From assembly GCF_009695585.1 (NCBI RefSeq), contig NZ_VUNR01000011.1:23676-87675 (forward strand): a stretch of DNA of 64,000 bases. The letters are read 5' to 3'. The position numbers and the translations under genes are program-made. Each line of letters opens with the position of its first letter. Positions within the stretch are counted from its first letter, which is position 1. Shown here piece by piece: positions 41,340-50,149 of this stretch. The DNA is from Anaerovibrio slackiae. GTDB taxonomy: Bacteria > Bacillota > Negativicutes > Selenomonadales > Selenomonadaceae. A model generated the notes under the pieces. The model was given only the letters and a program-made list of their open reading frames with translations. It had not been told where the DNA came from and made no database searches.

Positions 41340-44270
41340 ATGCAGGTAAATGATATTATACATGGTTTCAGGCTGCTGCGGCAGGAGCAGGTGAAGGAAG
41401 CGGCATCTGAGGCTTTTGAGTTTCAGCATGTGAAAAGCGGGGCGCGGCTTTTGTATCTGAAAAATACCGATGACAACAAGGTGTTTTCTATTTCCTTCCG
41501 TACGCCTCCTACTGACGATACAGGCGTGCCGCACATTATTGAGCATTCCACGCTATGCGGTTCCCGCAAGTTTCCGCTGAAGGAGCCTTTTGTGGAGCTG
41601 GTAAAGGGGTCATTGAATACCTTTCTCAATGCCATGACCTACCCGGACAAGACCATGTATCCGGTGGCAAGCTGCAACGACAAGGATTTTCACAACCTGA
41701 TGGATGTGTATCTGGATGCGGTTTTCTATCCGTCTATCTATGATAATGAAGAAATTCTCATGCAGGAGGGCTGGCATTACGAGATTGAAAGCCCTGAGGA
41801 GCCGCTGAAATACAGCGGCGTGGTTTACAATGAGATGAAGGGGGCCCTGTCCTCCCCGGAGGATTTGCTGGAAAATCAGGTGATGCGGGAGATGTTCCCT
41901 GACAATACCTATTCCTGTGAATCCGGGGGCAATCCCAAGGCAATACCGAACCTGACCTACCAGCAGTTTATTGATTTCCATAAAAAGTATTATTCTCCTG
42001 CCAACAGCTATATTTATCTTTATGGCGATATGGATATTGAGGAGCAGCTGGCTTTTATTGACAGTGAATATCTCAGCAATTTTGATATTGTGGAGGTGGA
42101 TTCTGCCATTCCTTTGCAGGCGGCCTTTAATGAGGTAAAGCAGGTTGAAGATAGCTATCCTATCGGGGAGGATGAGCCGGAGGACAGCAGGACCTTCCTG
42201 AGCTACAATCTGGTGATGGCACAGGCAGGAGAACATGAGCTGATTAATGCCATCGGTCTTTTGGAGCAGGCACTTTTGAAGACACCGGCGGCACCTCTCC
42301 GCAAAGCATTGATTGATGCAGGCCTGGGGATGGATGTTTCCTCCCATTTTGAGACTAATGTGCTGCAGCCGTATCTTTCCATTACGGTAAACGGTGCAGA
42401 GGCTGATAAGGCAGGAAAGTTCCGTCAGGTGCTCCACGACACGCTGGCCGAGCTGGTGGAAAATGGCATCGACAGGACTATTTTGGAGGCAGCCCTCAAT
42501 CTCATGGAGTTCCAGCTGCGGGAAGCTGATTTCGGTTCCTATCCGAAGGGGCTGATTTACAATATCATGCTGATGACCAACTGGCTCTATGATAAGGACC
42601 CGCTGGAGAAGCTTCGCTATGAGGCAGATTTGCAGGATTTGCGCAGCAAGCTGGCTACTGATTATTATGAGCAGCTGCTGAAAAAATATTTTTTGGAAAA
42701 TAATTTTGCTGTGTCAGTAGTTATGAAGCCGGATAAAACACTGGCGGATAGGCAGGAGGCTGCCTTGGCAGAGGAGCTGGCGGCAAAGAAGGCTGCCATG
42801 TCCGAGGCGGAAATCCAGGCGGTGATTGAAAATACTGCCCGCTTGAAGCTGCGCCAGCAGACACCGGATTCCCCGGAGGCACTGGCAACCATTCCCCTGT
42901 TGAAAATCGAGGATATCAACCCGGAGCCGAAGCATATTCCGCTGGAAGAACGGCAGATAGAGGGTGTGAAGGTGCTGTATACCCCGGCTGAGACCAATGG
43001 TATTGTCTATCTGAACCTGTATTTTCGGGCGGATGTGATACCTCAGGAGCTGGTGCCGTATGCCTACCTGTTCTCGGATATTATCGGGCTGGTGGATACG
43101 GAAAGCAGCACCTATGAGGACATGACCAACAGGGTAAATATGCACACCGGCGGCATCACTTTCAGCCTGGAAAACCTGACTCTGGAAGGGGTGGCGGATT
43201 CCCTGCAGCCGATTTTCAGGGTGTCAGCCAAGGCATTTATGCGGAAGCTGCCGGAGCTGGCGGAGATTATCGGCGAGCTTTTGAATGAAACGAAATTTGA
43301 TGATAAGAAACGTATTTTGGAGCTTATGCAGCAGAACCGCTCCGAGTTTGAGCTTGAGATGCTGCAATCCCCTGTGCAGGTGGCGCTGGCACGGCTCAAT
43401 TCCTTTATTTCCAAGGCCGGTGCATATAATGAGCAGGGGGAGTTGTCCTCTTATCCTCTCCTGAAAAAACTTACGGATGAGTTTGATGCCAATGCAGATG
43501 AATTCTGCGGCAAGCTGGCTCAGGTTATGAGCCTGCTGTTCAGCACAAAGCGTCTGACTATCGGCGTGACCATAGAGGAAAGCAACTATGCCGCCTTTGC
43601 TGACGGCATGAAGCCGCTGCTGCTGAAGCTTCAGGAAAATACTGAGGCTGACAGGGCGGAAGCTGTTGCCTACAACTTCCAGCCAGCTCCACAGCAGGAA
43701 GGCCTGCTGTCCTCCAGCCAGGTGCAGTATGTGGCAAAGGGAGCCAACCTGTACAGGCTGGGCTATGAGCTGACGGGAGCTTACCGGGTGCTGGAAATGC
43801 TTTTGAAGTATGAGTATTTCTGGATAAAAATCCGGGTGCAGGGCGGAGCCTATGGTGCCATGACCAGGTTCAACAGCGATGGCGATATGATGTTCGTGTC
43901 TTATCGTGATCCGAATCTGGCGGAAACTGTGGCGGTATTTGATGGTACGGCGGAGTTTCTCAGGAATTTTGAGGCTTCTGACAGGGAGATGGTGAAGTAT
44001 ATCATCGGTGCTATCAGCGGCATTGATACTCCTTTGACGCCTCGCCTTTTAGGGGCTACAGCCCAGCGTATGTATTTCCGCGGCATTACCTATGAGTCAC
44101 GGCAGAAACGCAGGACGGAGCTTTTAAAGACTACCGTGGAGGATATCCGTGCCCTGGCTCCTGCCATTGCTGCCTGCATGGCTGAGAACAATCTCTGCGT
44201 GTTTGGCAATGGCACTGTTATCAAGGAAAATGAGGGCCTGTTTGGCAGGCTGACCAATGTGCTGGAATAA
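41340..44270 (+). CDS. M16C family zinc metalloprotease (presequence-protease-like)
   Basis: 976 residues, full length for a fused PreP-type enzyme with two active-like and two inactive insulinase domains. The zinc motif HIIEH is at residues 65-69 with the distal Glu expected near EGWHYEIE/NEMKGALSS (~150-165). An M16C-associated domain covers ~460-700, containing LEERQIEGVKVLYTP. It degrades oligopeptides inside a closed chamber. Start ATG 41340 lacks a strong ribosome site (AAAGGGG at ~10 bp). Single-gene unit. Confidence 0.92.
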   Translation: MQVNDIIHGFRLLRQEQVKEAASEAFEFQHVKSGARLLYLKNTDDNKVFSISFRTPPTDDTGVPHIIEHSTLCGSRKFPLKEPFVELVKGSLNTFLNAMTYPDKTMYPVASCNDKDFHNLMDVYLDAVFYPSIYDNEEILMQEGWHYEIESPEEPLKYSGVVYNEMKGALSSPEDLLENQVMREMFPDNTYSCESGGNPKAIPNLTYQQFIDFHKKYYSPANSYIYLYGDMDIEEQLAFIDSEYLSNFDIVEVDSAIPLQAAFNEVKQVEDSYPIGEDEPEDSRTFLSYNLVMAQAGEHELINAIGLLEQALLKTPAAPLRKALIDAGLGMDVSSHFETNVLQPYLSITVNGAEADKAGKFRQVLHDTLAELVENGIDRTILEAALNLMEFQLREADFGSYPKGLIYNIMLMTNWLYDKDPLEKLRYEADLQDLRSKLATDYYEQLLKKYFLENNFAVSVVMKPDKTLADRQEAALAEELAAKKAAMSEAEIQAVIENTARLKLRQQTPDSPEALATIPLLKIEDINPEPKHIPLEERQIEGVKVLYTPAETNGIVYLNLYFRADVIPQELVPYAYLFSDIIGLVDTESSTYEDMTNRVNMHTGGITFSLENLTLEGVADSLQPIFRVSAKAFMRKLPELAEIIGELLNETKFDDKKRILELMQQNRSEFELEMLQSPVQVALARLNSFISKAGAYNEQGELSSYPLLKKLTDEFDANADEFCGKLAQVMSLLFSTKRLTIGVTIEESNYAAFADGMKPLLLKLQENTEADRAEAVAYNFQPAPQQEGLLSSSQVQYVAKGANLYRLGYELTGAYRVLEMLLKYEYFWIKIRVQGGAYGAMTRFNSDGDMMFVSYRDPNLAETVAVFDGTAEFLRNFEASDREMVKYIIGAISGIDTPLTPRLLGATAQRMYFRGITYESRQKRRTELLKTTVEDIRALAPAIAACMAENNLCVFGNGTVIKENEGLFGRLTNVLE

Positions 44271-44398
44271 GGCTTGTTTTTGCTTTGTGCCTCTGGTCCC
44301 GGTTTCAGGGATTAGGGGCAGTGCATGGCAATTTGTCTTGACTTTCAGCAGGTAGCATGTAATAATAAAAGGAACATATTTCGACGGGAGGGTTTCTT

Positions 44399-45286
44399 TT
44401 GAAGGAGACAATTTTCAGGGGGGCAGGCGTGGCTATTATTACGCCTTTTACCGAGGATGGCATAAATTTTGATGAGCTGGGACGGATTATTGAGGATCAG
44501 ATTGCAGGTGGCACCGATGCGATTATTATCACCGGCACTACCGGTGAGTCGGCAACCATGACCGACGATGAGCACAAGGCGGCTATTAAGTACGCTGTAG
44601 AGAAGGTCGCTGGCAGGATTCCTGTTATTGCAGGCACCGGCTCTAATGAGACTGCTTATGCAGTGCAGCTTTCCCAGTATGCGGAAGAGGTGGGTGCTGA
44701 TGCCCTGCTGGTGGTTACCCCGTACTACAACAAGTGCACCCAGAAGGGGCTGGTAAAGCATTTTACTGCTATTGCTGATGCGGTGAATATTCCGCTGATT
44801 TTGTACAATGTACCATCCCGTACAGGTGTGAATATCCAGGTATCTACCTTTGCGGAGCTGGCAAAGCATCCCCGCATTGTGGCAGTGAAGGAGGCCAGCG
44901 GTGACCTGAGTGCCGTAGCAAAGATTCGTCATGCCTGTGGCGATGCCTTGGCTGTGTACTCCGGCAATGATGACCAGATTGTGCCGATTTTGTCCTTGGG
45001 TGGCAGCGGTGTTATTTCCGTGCTGTCCAACGTGGCTCCGCAGATGACTCACGATATCTGCCAGCTGTATTTTGATGGCAAGGTGAAGGAAGCAGCTGAT
45101 TTGCAGGTTGGCGCTATTGATTTGATTAGTGCCCTGTTCTGCGAGGTAAATCCGATTCCTGTCAAGGTGGCAATGCGGATGCTGGGCTATGCCGCAGGTC
45201 CTTTGCGCCTGCCGCTGACCGAGATGGAGCCGGAGCATGAGGCACAGCTGCGTGCAGCACTGGCTAATCATGGTTTGATTAAGTAA
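44399..45286 (+). CDS. dapA: 4-hydroxy-tetrahydrodipicolinate synthase
   Basis: 295 residues from TTG 44399, with GGGAGGG 7 bp upstream. TIM-barrel class I aldolase: GTTGESATM binds pyruvate, Tyr in LYNVPSRTG assists, and Lys164 in VAVKEASGDL forms the Schiff base. It condenses pyruvate with aspartate semialdehyde, the first step of the lysine/diaminopimelate branch that supplies peptidoglycan. No lysine riboswitch seen in the 128-bp gap before it. A terminator follows at 45313. Confidence 0.93.
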   Translation: MKETIFRGAGVAIITPFTEDGINFDELGRIIEDQIAGGTDAIIITGTTGESATMTDDEHKAAIKYAVEKVAGRIPVIAGTGSNETAYAVQLSQYAEEVGADALLVVTPYYNKCTQKGLVKHFTAIADAVNIPLILYNVPSRTGVNIQVSTFAELAKHPRIVAVKEASGDLSAVAKIRHACGDALAVYSGNDDQIVPILSLGGSGVISVLSNVAPQMTHDICQLYFDGKVKEAADLQVGAIDLISALFCEVNPIPVKVAMRMLGYAAGPLRLPLTEMEPEHEAQLRAALANHGLIK

Positions 45287-45312
45287 GCGTAAGTAAATAT
45301 TGTTCTGGCAAG

Positions 45313-45355
45313 GGAGCTATCATGCAGTTTTTGGCTGTGTGACAGCTCCTTTTTT
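45313..45355 (+). terminator. Intrinsic terminator after dapA
   Basis: GGAGCTATCATGCAG pairs with CTGTGTGACAGCTCC with a few mismatches, then six T (45350-45355). Confidence 0.8.
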
Positions 45356-45485
45356 GGTATAATATTATCAGGTATATATGTGGTTCGTTTGAGAATTTGT
45401 AAAATAAAAGATGATGAAAATGATAAAAGCTGATTGCAGGAAAAGGCTTGTTCAATGCAATCGAGGCTAGTGAAGGAGGAAAGTT

Positions 45486-46160
45486 ATGCGAGGGGTGTTT
45501 GATATTGTGGGGCCGGTGATGATAGGCCCTTCCAGCTCCCATACGGCAGGTGCGGCAAGGCTGGGACTGATGGCTGGCAAGATACTGGGGGAACGGGTGG
45601 TGAAGGCAGAGATATTGCTGCACGGCTCCTTTGCTCAGACCTACAGGGGGCATGGCACGGACAAGGCACTTTTGGGGGGCATTATGGGCTTTGAGCCGGA
45701 GGATGAGCGGCTGAGGGACGCGCTGGAAATTGCCAGTGACAGGGGGATAGAGTATTCCTTCAGCCCTGTGGATATCCCGGAGGCACATCCCAATACGGCA
45801 GTGCTGCTGCTGACCGGGGAGAAGGGACGGACTGTGCGGGTGGAGGGAGCCTCCATCGGCGGCGGCAACATCCGCATTTCCCAGATTGGCGATTTTGAGG
45901 TGCATCTGACAGGCAAGTATCCTGCCCTGGTGGTGGTGCATCGTGACAGGCCGGGAGTGGTCAACAAGATTACCACGATTATTGCCAGGTACGGCATCAA
46001 TATTGCCTACATGAAGCTGTCGCGGAAGAACCGGGGTCAGGAAGCCATGATGATATTGGAGACGGATGATGAGCTGACTGGCGAGATGCTAGAGGATTGC
46101 TGTGCGGTGCCGGAGATTATCAAGGCATTTGCCATACCGTCCATCAGGGGAAGGGAGTGA
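45486..46160 (+). CDS. sdaAB: L-serine dehydratase, beta subunit
   Basis: 224 residues. FDIVGPVMIGPSSSHTAGAA at the N-terminus is the signature of the Fe-S-dependent serine dehydratase beta chain; residues ~140-215 form an ACT domain (VVVHRDRPGVVNKITTIIAR). It pairs with the downstream alpha chain to deaminate serine to pyruvate and ammonia. GAAGGAGG site; 9 bp separate the genes. Confidence 0.93.
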   Translation: MRGVFDIVGPVMIGPSSSHTAGAARLGLMAGKILGERVVKAEILLHGSFAQTYRGHGTDKALLGGIMGFEPEDERLRDALEIASDRGIEYSFSPVDIPEAHPNTAVLLLTGEKGRTVRVEGASIGGGNIRISQIGDFEVHLTGKYPALVVVHRDRPGVVNKITTIIARYGINIAYMKLSRKNRGQEAMMILETDDELTGEMLEDCCAVPEIIKAFAIPSIRGRE

Positions 46161-46169
46161 CAGGGAGAT

Positions 46170-47042
46170 ATGATTAGCTTTAATTCGATTGCTGAGCTGG
46201 TGGAGCTGGCGCAGAAGGCAAATTGCCCTATCAGCCAGATTGTCATCCAGTGGGAAATGGAAAATAACTTTGTGGCGGAGGAAAAGCAGCGTGCCATGAT
46301 GCTGAAAAACTGGCAGGTCATGGAGGAATCCCTGAAGCGGGGGCTGACGAACTATGAGAAGTCTGTCAGCGGCTTGACCGGCGGTGATGCGGTGAAGCTC
46401 TATGCCTACCGCCAGCATGGCTATACCGGGGAGGCGGTGCTGTCCGCTGCTGCCAGTGCCGTGGGGGTTAGCGAGGTAAATGCGGTGATGGGCAGGATTG
46501 TGGCGTGCCCTACGGCAGGCTCTTGCGGCATCGTGCCTGCTGCTATCTATGCTGCGGCAGAAAAAAATGGCAACAATATCGATGAGATTGTGGATGCCCT
46601 CTTTACGGCGTCAGGCATCGGCATGGTGGTGGAGGCAAATGCTTCTATAGCAGGTGCCTACGGCGGCTGCCAGGCGGAGTGCGGCACCGCTGCCGGGATG
46701 GCGGCAGGTGCGCTGGTGCAGCTGGCAGGGGGAACGCCTGAGATAGTGGGCAATGCCGTAGCACTGGCTATCAAGAACCTGCTGGGGCTGGCCTGTGACC
46801 CGGTGGCAGGGCTGGTGGAGGTTCCATGCGTGAAGCGCAACGGCTTTATTGCGGTGCATGCCATGGTGGCGGCGGATATGGCTATGGCAGGGGTGCAATC
46901 CGTAATTCCGGTGGATGATGTTATTGATGCCATGAACCGCATAGGCCGTTCCATGCCAAGCTCCATAAAGGAAACTGCCGAGGGAGGCCTGGCCACTACC
47001 AAAACAGGTTTGCGGCTGACAAAGGAGATTTTTGGCAAGTAA
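46170..47042 (+). CDS. sdaAA: L-serine dehydratase, alpha subunit
   Basis: 290 residues. VACPTAGSCGIVPAAIYAAA, GGCQAECG and ACDPVAGLVEVPCVKRN hold the cysteines for the oxygen-labile 4Fe-4S cluster. It is the catalytic partner of the beta chain, the two-subunit form typical of Gram-positive-type bacteria. Serine deamination feeds pyruvate to fermentation. No regulatory site seen. Confidence 0.93.
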   Translation: MISFNSIAELVELAQKANCPISQIVIQWEMENNFVAEEKQRAMMLKNWQVMEESLKRGLTNYEKSVSGLTGGDAVKLYAYRQHGYTGEAVLSAAASAVGVSEVNAVMGRIVACPTAGSCGIVPAAIYAAAEKNGNNIDEIVDALFTASGIGMVVEANASIAGAYGGCQAECGTAAGMAAGALVQLAGGTPEIVGNAVALAIKNLLGLACDPVAGLVEVPCVKRNGFIAVHAMVAADMAMAGVQSVIPVDDVIDAMNRIGRSMPSSIKETAEGGLATTKTGLRLTKEIFGK

Positions 47043-47212
47043 GCCGCCGGGCGAAGGAAAATAAGGTTATTAATGAAGTAATGCTGATGCGGCTAAAGTC
47101 TTATTCATCAAGAAAGCCAGGATTATAATTTAATTTTAATGGACATTTTCCTGATTTTGTAATAAAGTATATAGGTAATTGCAAATGTTACAAGTCAGGG
47201 AGGATGTTTCCA

Positions 47213-47896
47213 ATGAAGAAATGTTTACAGCTTTTGTTGATGCTTTGCATTCTGGTGCTGGGTGCTCAGAGTGCTTTTGCCGGCGGCCTGCTGGGGGGAA
47301 CCGGTGTCAGTGAGGACAGGGTTTATGACCAGGACGGCATGCTGAAGGTCAAGAATTTGGCGATTGCCGCACCGATTTATAATGGCCCTAAGACTGAAGG
47401 GGAGCCTGAGGTCGAGGATTTGCCGGAGATTTTGATGGAGGGGACGCTGGCTGATAAGAAAGGCGTGCTGAATTATATTTCCTATCGTGATGTGTGCCAA
47501 AATATCAAGGTAGCCAAGCACATCGATATTCTGCGCCTGGACAGGAAGAAGGCCTTTGCCGAGTACAAGGAAGCCATTGGCAAGTATGCGGATGCTTATG
47601 TGGTAGTGACTGTTTCCAATGGCACCAGTGCCAATGACGGCACCCGCCTGAATGTTTTCTTTGATGTGTATGATGCCAATACCAGCAAGGTGATTTATGC
47701 CTACAGAAAGCTGGCTCCGAAGTCCGCTACCCGTGATACCCTGCTCTACACCGAGATTGCCAAGGATTTCTACACTGATTTCATCAAGGCACAGAACAAG
47801 GTAGAGGAAGACAAGGAGAAGGAAGCCAAGGCGATTTTGAAGATGGAAAAGGATGCCGCTAAGAAGGCTGAAAAGGAAGCCGCAAAGAGTAAATAA
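47213..47896 (+). CDS. Exported protein, distant CsgG-like/LPP20 type
   Basis: 227 residues from ATG 47213; AGGGAGG lies 9-10 bp upstream (ATG 47204 is too near it). Signal peptide ~1-23 (AQSAFAGG). The mature part contains LAIAAPIYNGP, YADAYVVVTVSNGTS and LNVFFDVYDANTSKVIYAYR, which resembles the CsgG-like strand pattern of the 6-16 kb cluster, then a Lys/Glu-rich C-terminal helix (~195-227). Function unknown. It stands alone, separated from the main cluster by 30 kb, and is convergent with the transglycosylase gene. Confidence 0.5.
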   Translation: MKKCLQLLLMLCILVLGAQSAFAGGLLGGTGVSEDRVYDQDGMLKVKNLAIAAPIYNGPKTEGEPEVEDLPEILMEGTLADKKGVLNYISYRDVCQNIKVAKHIDILRLDRKKAFAEYKEAIGKYADAYVVVTVSNGTSANDGTRLNVFFDVYDANTSKVIYAYRKLAPKSATRDTLLYTEIAKDFYTDFIKAQNKVEEDKEKEAKAILKMEKDAAKKAEKEAAKSK

Positions 47897-47910
47897 TTTG
47901 ATGAAATATA

Positions 47911-47957
47911 AAAACTGCTGCATTTGAGGAATGGTTTCCCAGATACAGCAGTTTTTT
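47911..47957. terminator. Terminator between convergent genes
   Basis: AAAACTGCTG (47911-47920) pairs with CAGCAGTTTT (47946-47955), followed by TT on plus and preceded by A-rich DNA that would give T on minus. It could serve both the exported-protein gene and the convergent transglycosylase gene. Confidence 0.75.
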
Positions 47958-48009
47958 AGTGCGCTATTTTAGTATACTATTTTGATGCGTTATTTCAGTG
48001 TTTGGATAT

Positions 48010-48861
48010 TTAGTGTGCCAGATAGATAGGCTTGATTTTTGCGTCCTCGGCTACGTTTTCCCGGAGAAAGCCGGCGGCTACCATGGCATCCAGGACCACG
48101 AATTGGCGTTTTTTGGCCAGCATGAAGTCAACGTATGGGGAGTAGAGGGAAGGGGCGTTGGGGATGCCTGCCAGCATGGCTGCCTCCGGCAGTGCCAGCA
48201 TGGCAGGCTCTTTGCCGAAGTATCCTTCTGCCGCCTGTCCGATGCCGTAGTAGCCGGAGCCGAAATAGATGGAGTTCAGGTAAAGCTCAAGGATTTCCTC
48301 CTTGGAGTAGTTCAGCTCCATATCCATGGCCAGGATGAATTCCTCCGCTTTCCTGCCCATGGTCTGCTCCTGGCTGAGAAACAGGTTCTTTACCAGCTGC
48401 TGGGTAATGGTGCTGGCACCTTCCTTCACCTCGCCGTATTGCAGGTTGACCAGGGAGGCACGGAAAATGCCCTCCATGTCAAAGCCCCAGTGATTGTAAA
48501 ATTTCCTGTCCTCCACGGCTATGACTGCCTGCTGCAGGGATTCAGGTATGTTCTGCAGCCTGACATAATCTGCCTGCCGGGTGCGGGCCTGGACGGCTTT
48601 TTTGAGGAAGATGGCACGGCTTATTCTGTCAAGGCTGGAGGGCTGTCCGTCGGCTGGCGCGTCACTGTCCTCAGTATTGATATTTTCGATGCCGTTCCCG
48701 ATTTTTGTGCTGAGACTTCTGGTGGTATTTTGTACCTTGACAAACATTTCATTGTCAGACAGGTAAAAATTTGCTCCCCCTGCTATCAGAAAGGAAAGGC
48801 AGAAAACCACTGCCAGCAGGAATGTCCATTTAATGAAAGCTTTTATTTTTTTTATCAACAT
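48010..48861 (-). CDS. Monofunctional peptidoglycan glycosyltransferase (GT51)
   Basis: 283 residues from the ATG at 48861 (AAGGA at 7 bp); the open frame extends 20 codons further without a site. One membrane helix ~12-32, then a GT51 domain ~95-275: AVEDRKFYNHWGFD with catalytic Glu117, EGASTITQQLVKNLFLS, RKAEEFILAMDMELNYSKEE and LYLNSIYFGSGYYGIGQAA. It polymerises lipid II into glycan strands. No transpeptidase domain follows, so it is an MtgA-like enzyme, or a shortened PBP1-type protein. Confidence 0.9.
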   Translation of the reverse strand: MLIKKIKAFIKWTFLLAVVFCLSFLIAGGANFYLSDNEMFVKVQNTTRSLSTKIGNGIENINTEDSDAPADGQPSSLDRISRAIFLKKAVQARTRQADYVRLQNIPESLQQAVIAVEDRKFYNHWGFDMEGIFRASLVNLQYGEVKEGASTITQQLVKNLFLSQEQTMGRKAEEFILAMDMELNYSKEEILELYLNSIYFGSGYYGIGQAAEGYFGKEPAMLALPEAAMLAGIPNAPSLYSPYVDFMLAKKRQFVVLDAMVAAGFLRENVAEDAKIKPIYLAH

Positions 48862-48915
48862 AATAATGTCCTTTGCCTTGAATATATATTGGTTATGATG
48901 TAAAATGAAGTGTTG

Positions 48916-49009
48916 TTGCATATATTATATCGCAATTCCGGTATTTTGGGAAATTTAGTTGCATATTTTGGCGCAGGGTGTTGCATAATATGCACAAAAG
49001 CTGTATAAT
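48916..49009 (+). promoter_or_regulatory. argC promoter with candidate ARG boxes
   Basis: TTGCAT (48981-48986) and TATAAT (49004-49009) are 17 bp apart. The -35 is covered by the palindrome TTGCATAATATGCA, and similar sequences occur at 48916-48935 (TTGCATATATTATATCGCAA) and near 48959 (TTGCATATTTTG). Tandem AT-rich palindromes overlapping the promoter fit ArgR/AhrC-type repression of arginine genes; the regulator itself is not in the window. Confidence 0.6.
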
Positions 49010-49036
49010 TATAAAATCTAAAGGGGGAGTCGGATA

Positions 49037-50074
49037 ATGAAAAAAGTTAGTATTATTGGCGCGACTGGTTATGCCGGCGCGGAATTGCTGCGTATTTTGC
49101 ATAACCATCCAGAGGCAGAGGTGGTGCATATCACTTCTGAGAGCCATGCTGGCGAGGCGATTTCTGATATTTATCCACACTTGAAGGGCATTTATGACCA
49201 GAAGCTCATGAGCATGAAGGATATTGAGGTCATCGGCCAGGACAGCGATTTTGTGTTCATAGGGCTGCCTCACGGCCATGCCATGAAGGTGGGCAAGGCT
49301 TTGGAGAATATGCCTGTCCGCATTATTGACCTGGGAGCTGACTACAGATTTACTGATACTGATGTGTATGAGGCATGGTACAAGGTTCCTCACATCCACA
49401 AGGATGCCCCTCGGGTTTATGGCCTGGCGGAGCTTTACCGGGAGCAGATAAGGGATGCCAAGATTATCGGCAATGCAGGCTGCTACACTACAGCTAGCAT
49501 CCTGGCACTGGCACCTCTTGCCAAGCACCATCTGATTGAGGTGGACACCATCGTGGTGGATGCCAAGTCCGGCGTGTCCGGGGCTGGCCGTTCCGCCAAG
49601 CAGGCAAACCATTTCCCTGAGCTTTATGACAGCTTCAAGGCCTATGGGGTGGCAACCCATCGTCATACCCCTGAGATTGAGCAGGCCATTGCCGATTTGT
49701 CCGGGGAGGAAACGGTGCTGAACTTTACTCCTCATCTAGTGCCTATGTCCAGGGGCATTCTGAGTACCTGCTATGCCAAGCTGAAGGAGGGGGTAACTGC
49801 CGATATGGTTACTGCCGCCTACGAAATGATGTATGGCAAGGAGTATTTCGTCCGCTTGATTGGCCTGGGAGGCTATCCTGCCACCAAGAATGTGCGGGGC
49901 TCCAACTTCTGTGACCTGGGCTGGCATATTGACCAGCGCACCGGCAGGGTGATTGTGCTGTCTGCCATAGATAATCTGGTGAAGGGTGCGGCAGGCCAGG
50001 CTGTGCAGAACTTCAATATCGCCAGCGGCTTTGATGAAAAGCTGGGGCTGGATATGGTGCCTGTATATCCTTGA
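49037..50074 (+). CDS. argC: N-acetyl-gamma-glutamyl-phosphate reductase
   Basis: 345 residues. NADP-binding SIIGATGYAGAELLRIL at the N-terminus, catalytic Cys in IGNAGCYTT, and HRHTPEIEQ. It reduces N-acetylglutamyl phosphate to the semialdehyde, the third step of arginine synthesis. AAGGGGG site. First gene of a seven-gene operon argCJBDFGH. Confidence 0.95.
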   Translation: MKKVSIIGATGYAGAELLRILHNHPEAEVVHITSESHAGEAISDIYPHLKGIYDQKLMSMKDIEVIGQDSDFVFIGLPHGHAMKVGKALENMPVRIIDLGADYRFTDTDVYEAWYKVPHIHKDAPRVYGLAELYREQIRDAKIIGNAGCYTTASILALAPLAKHHLIEVDTIVVDAKSGVSGAGRSAKQANHFPELYDSFKAYGVATHRHTPEIEQAIADLSGEETVLNFTPHLVPMSRGILSTCYAKLKEGVTADMVTAAYEMMYGKEYFVRLIGLGGYPATKNVRGSNFCDLGWHIDQRTGRVIVLSAIDNLVKGAAGQAVQNFNIASGFDEKLGLDMVPVYP

Positions 50075-50149
50075 TGTAAATTTGTAATAATTTTGATAGA
50101 GTAAACTTTTTATAGATTTTATAATTTTGATAGTGTAGGAGGAACGGAT

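Noticed and set aside
44271..44398. Lysine riboswitch before dapA
   Set aside because: The gap is only 128 bp and lacks the conserved lysine aptamer elements.
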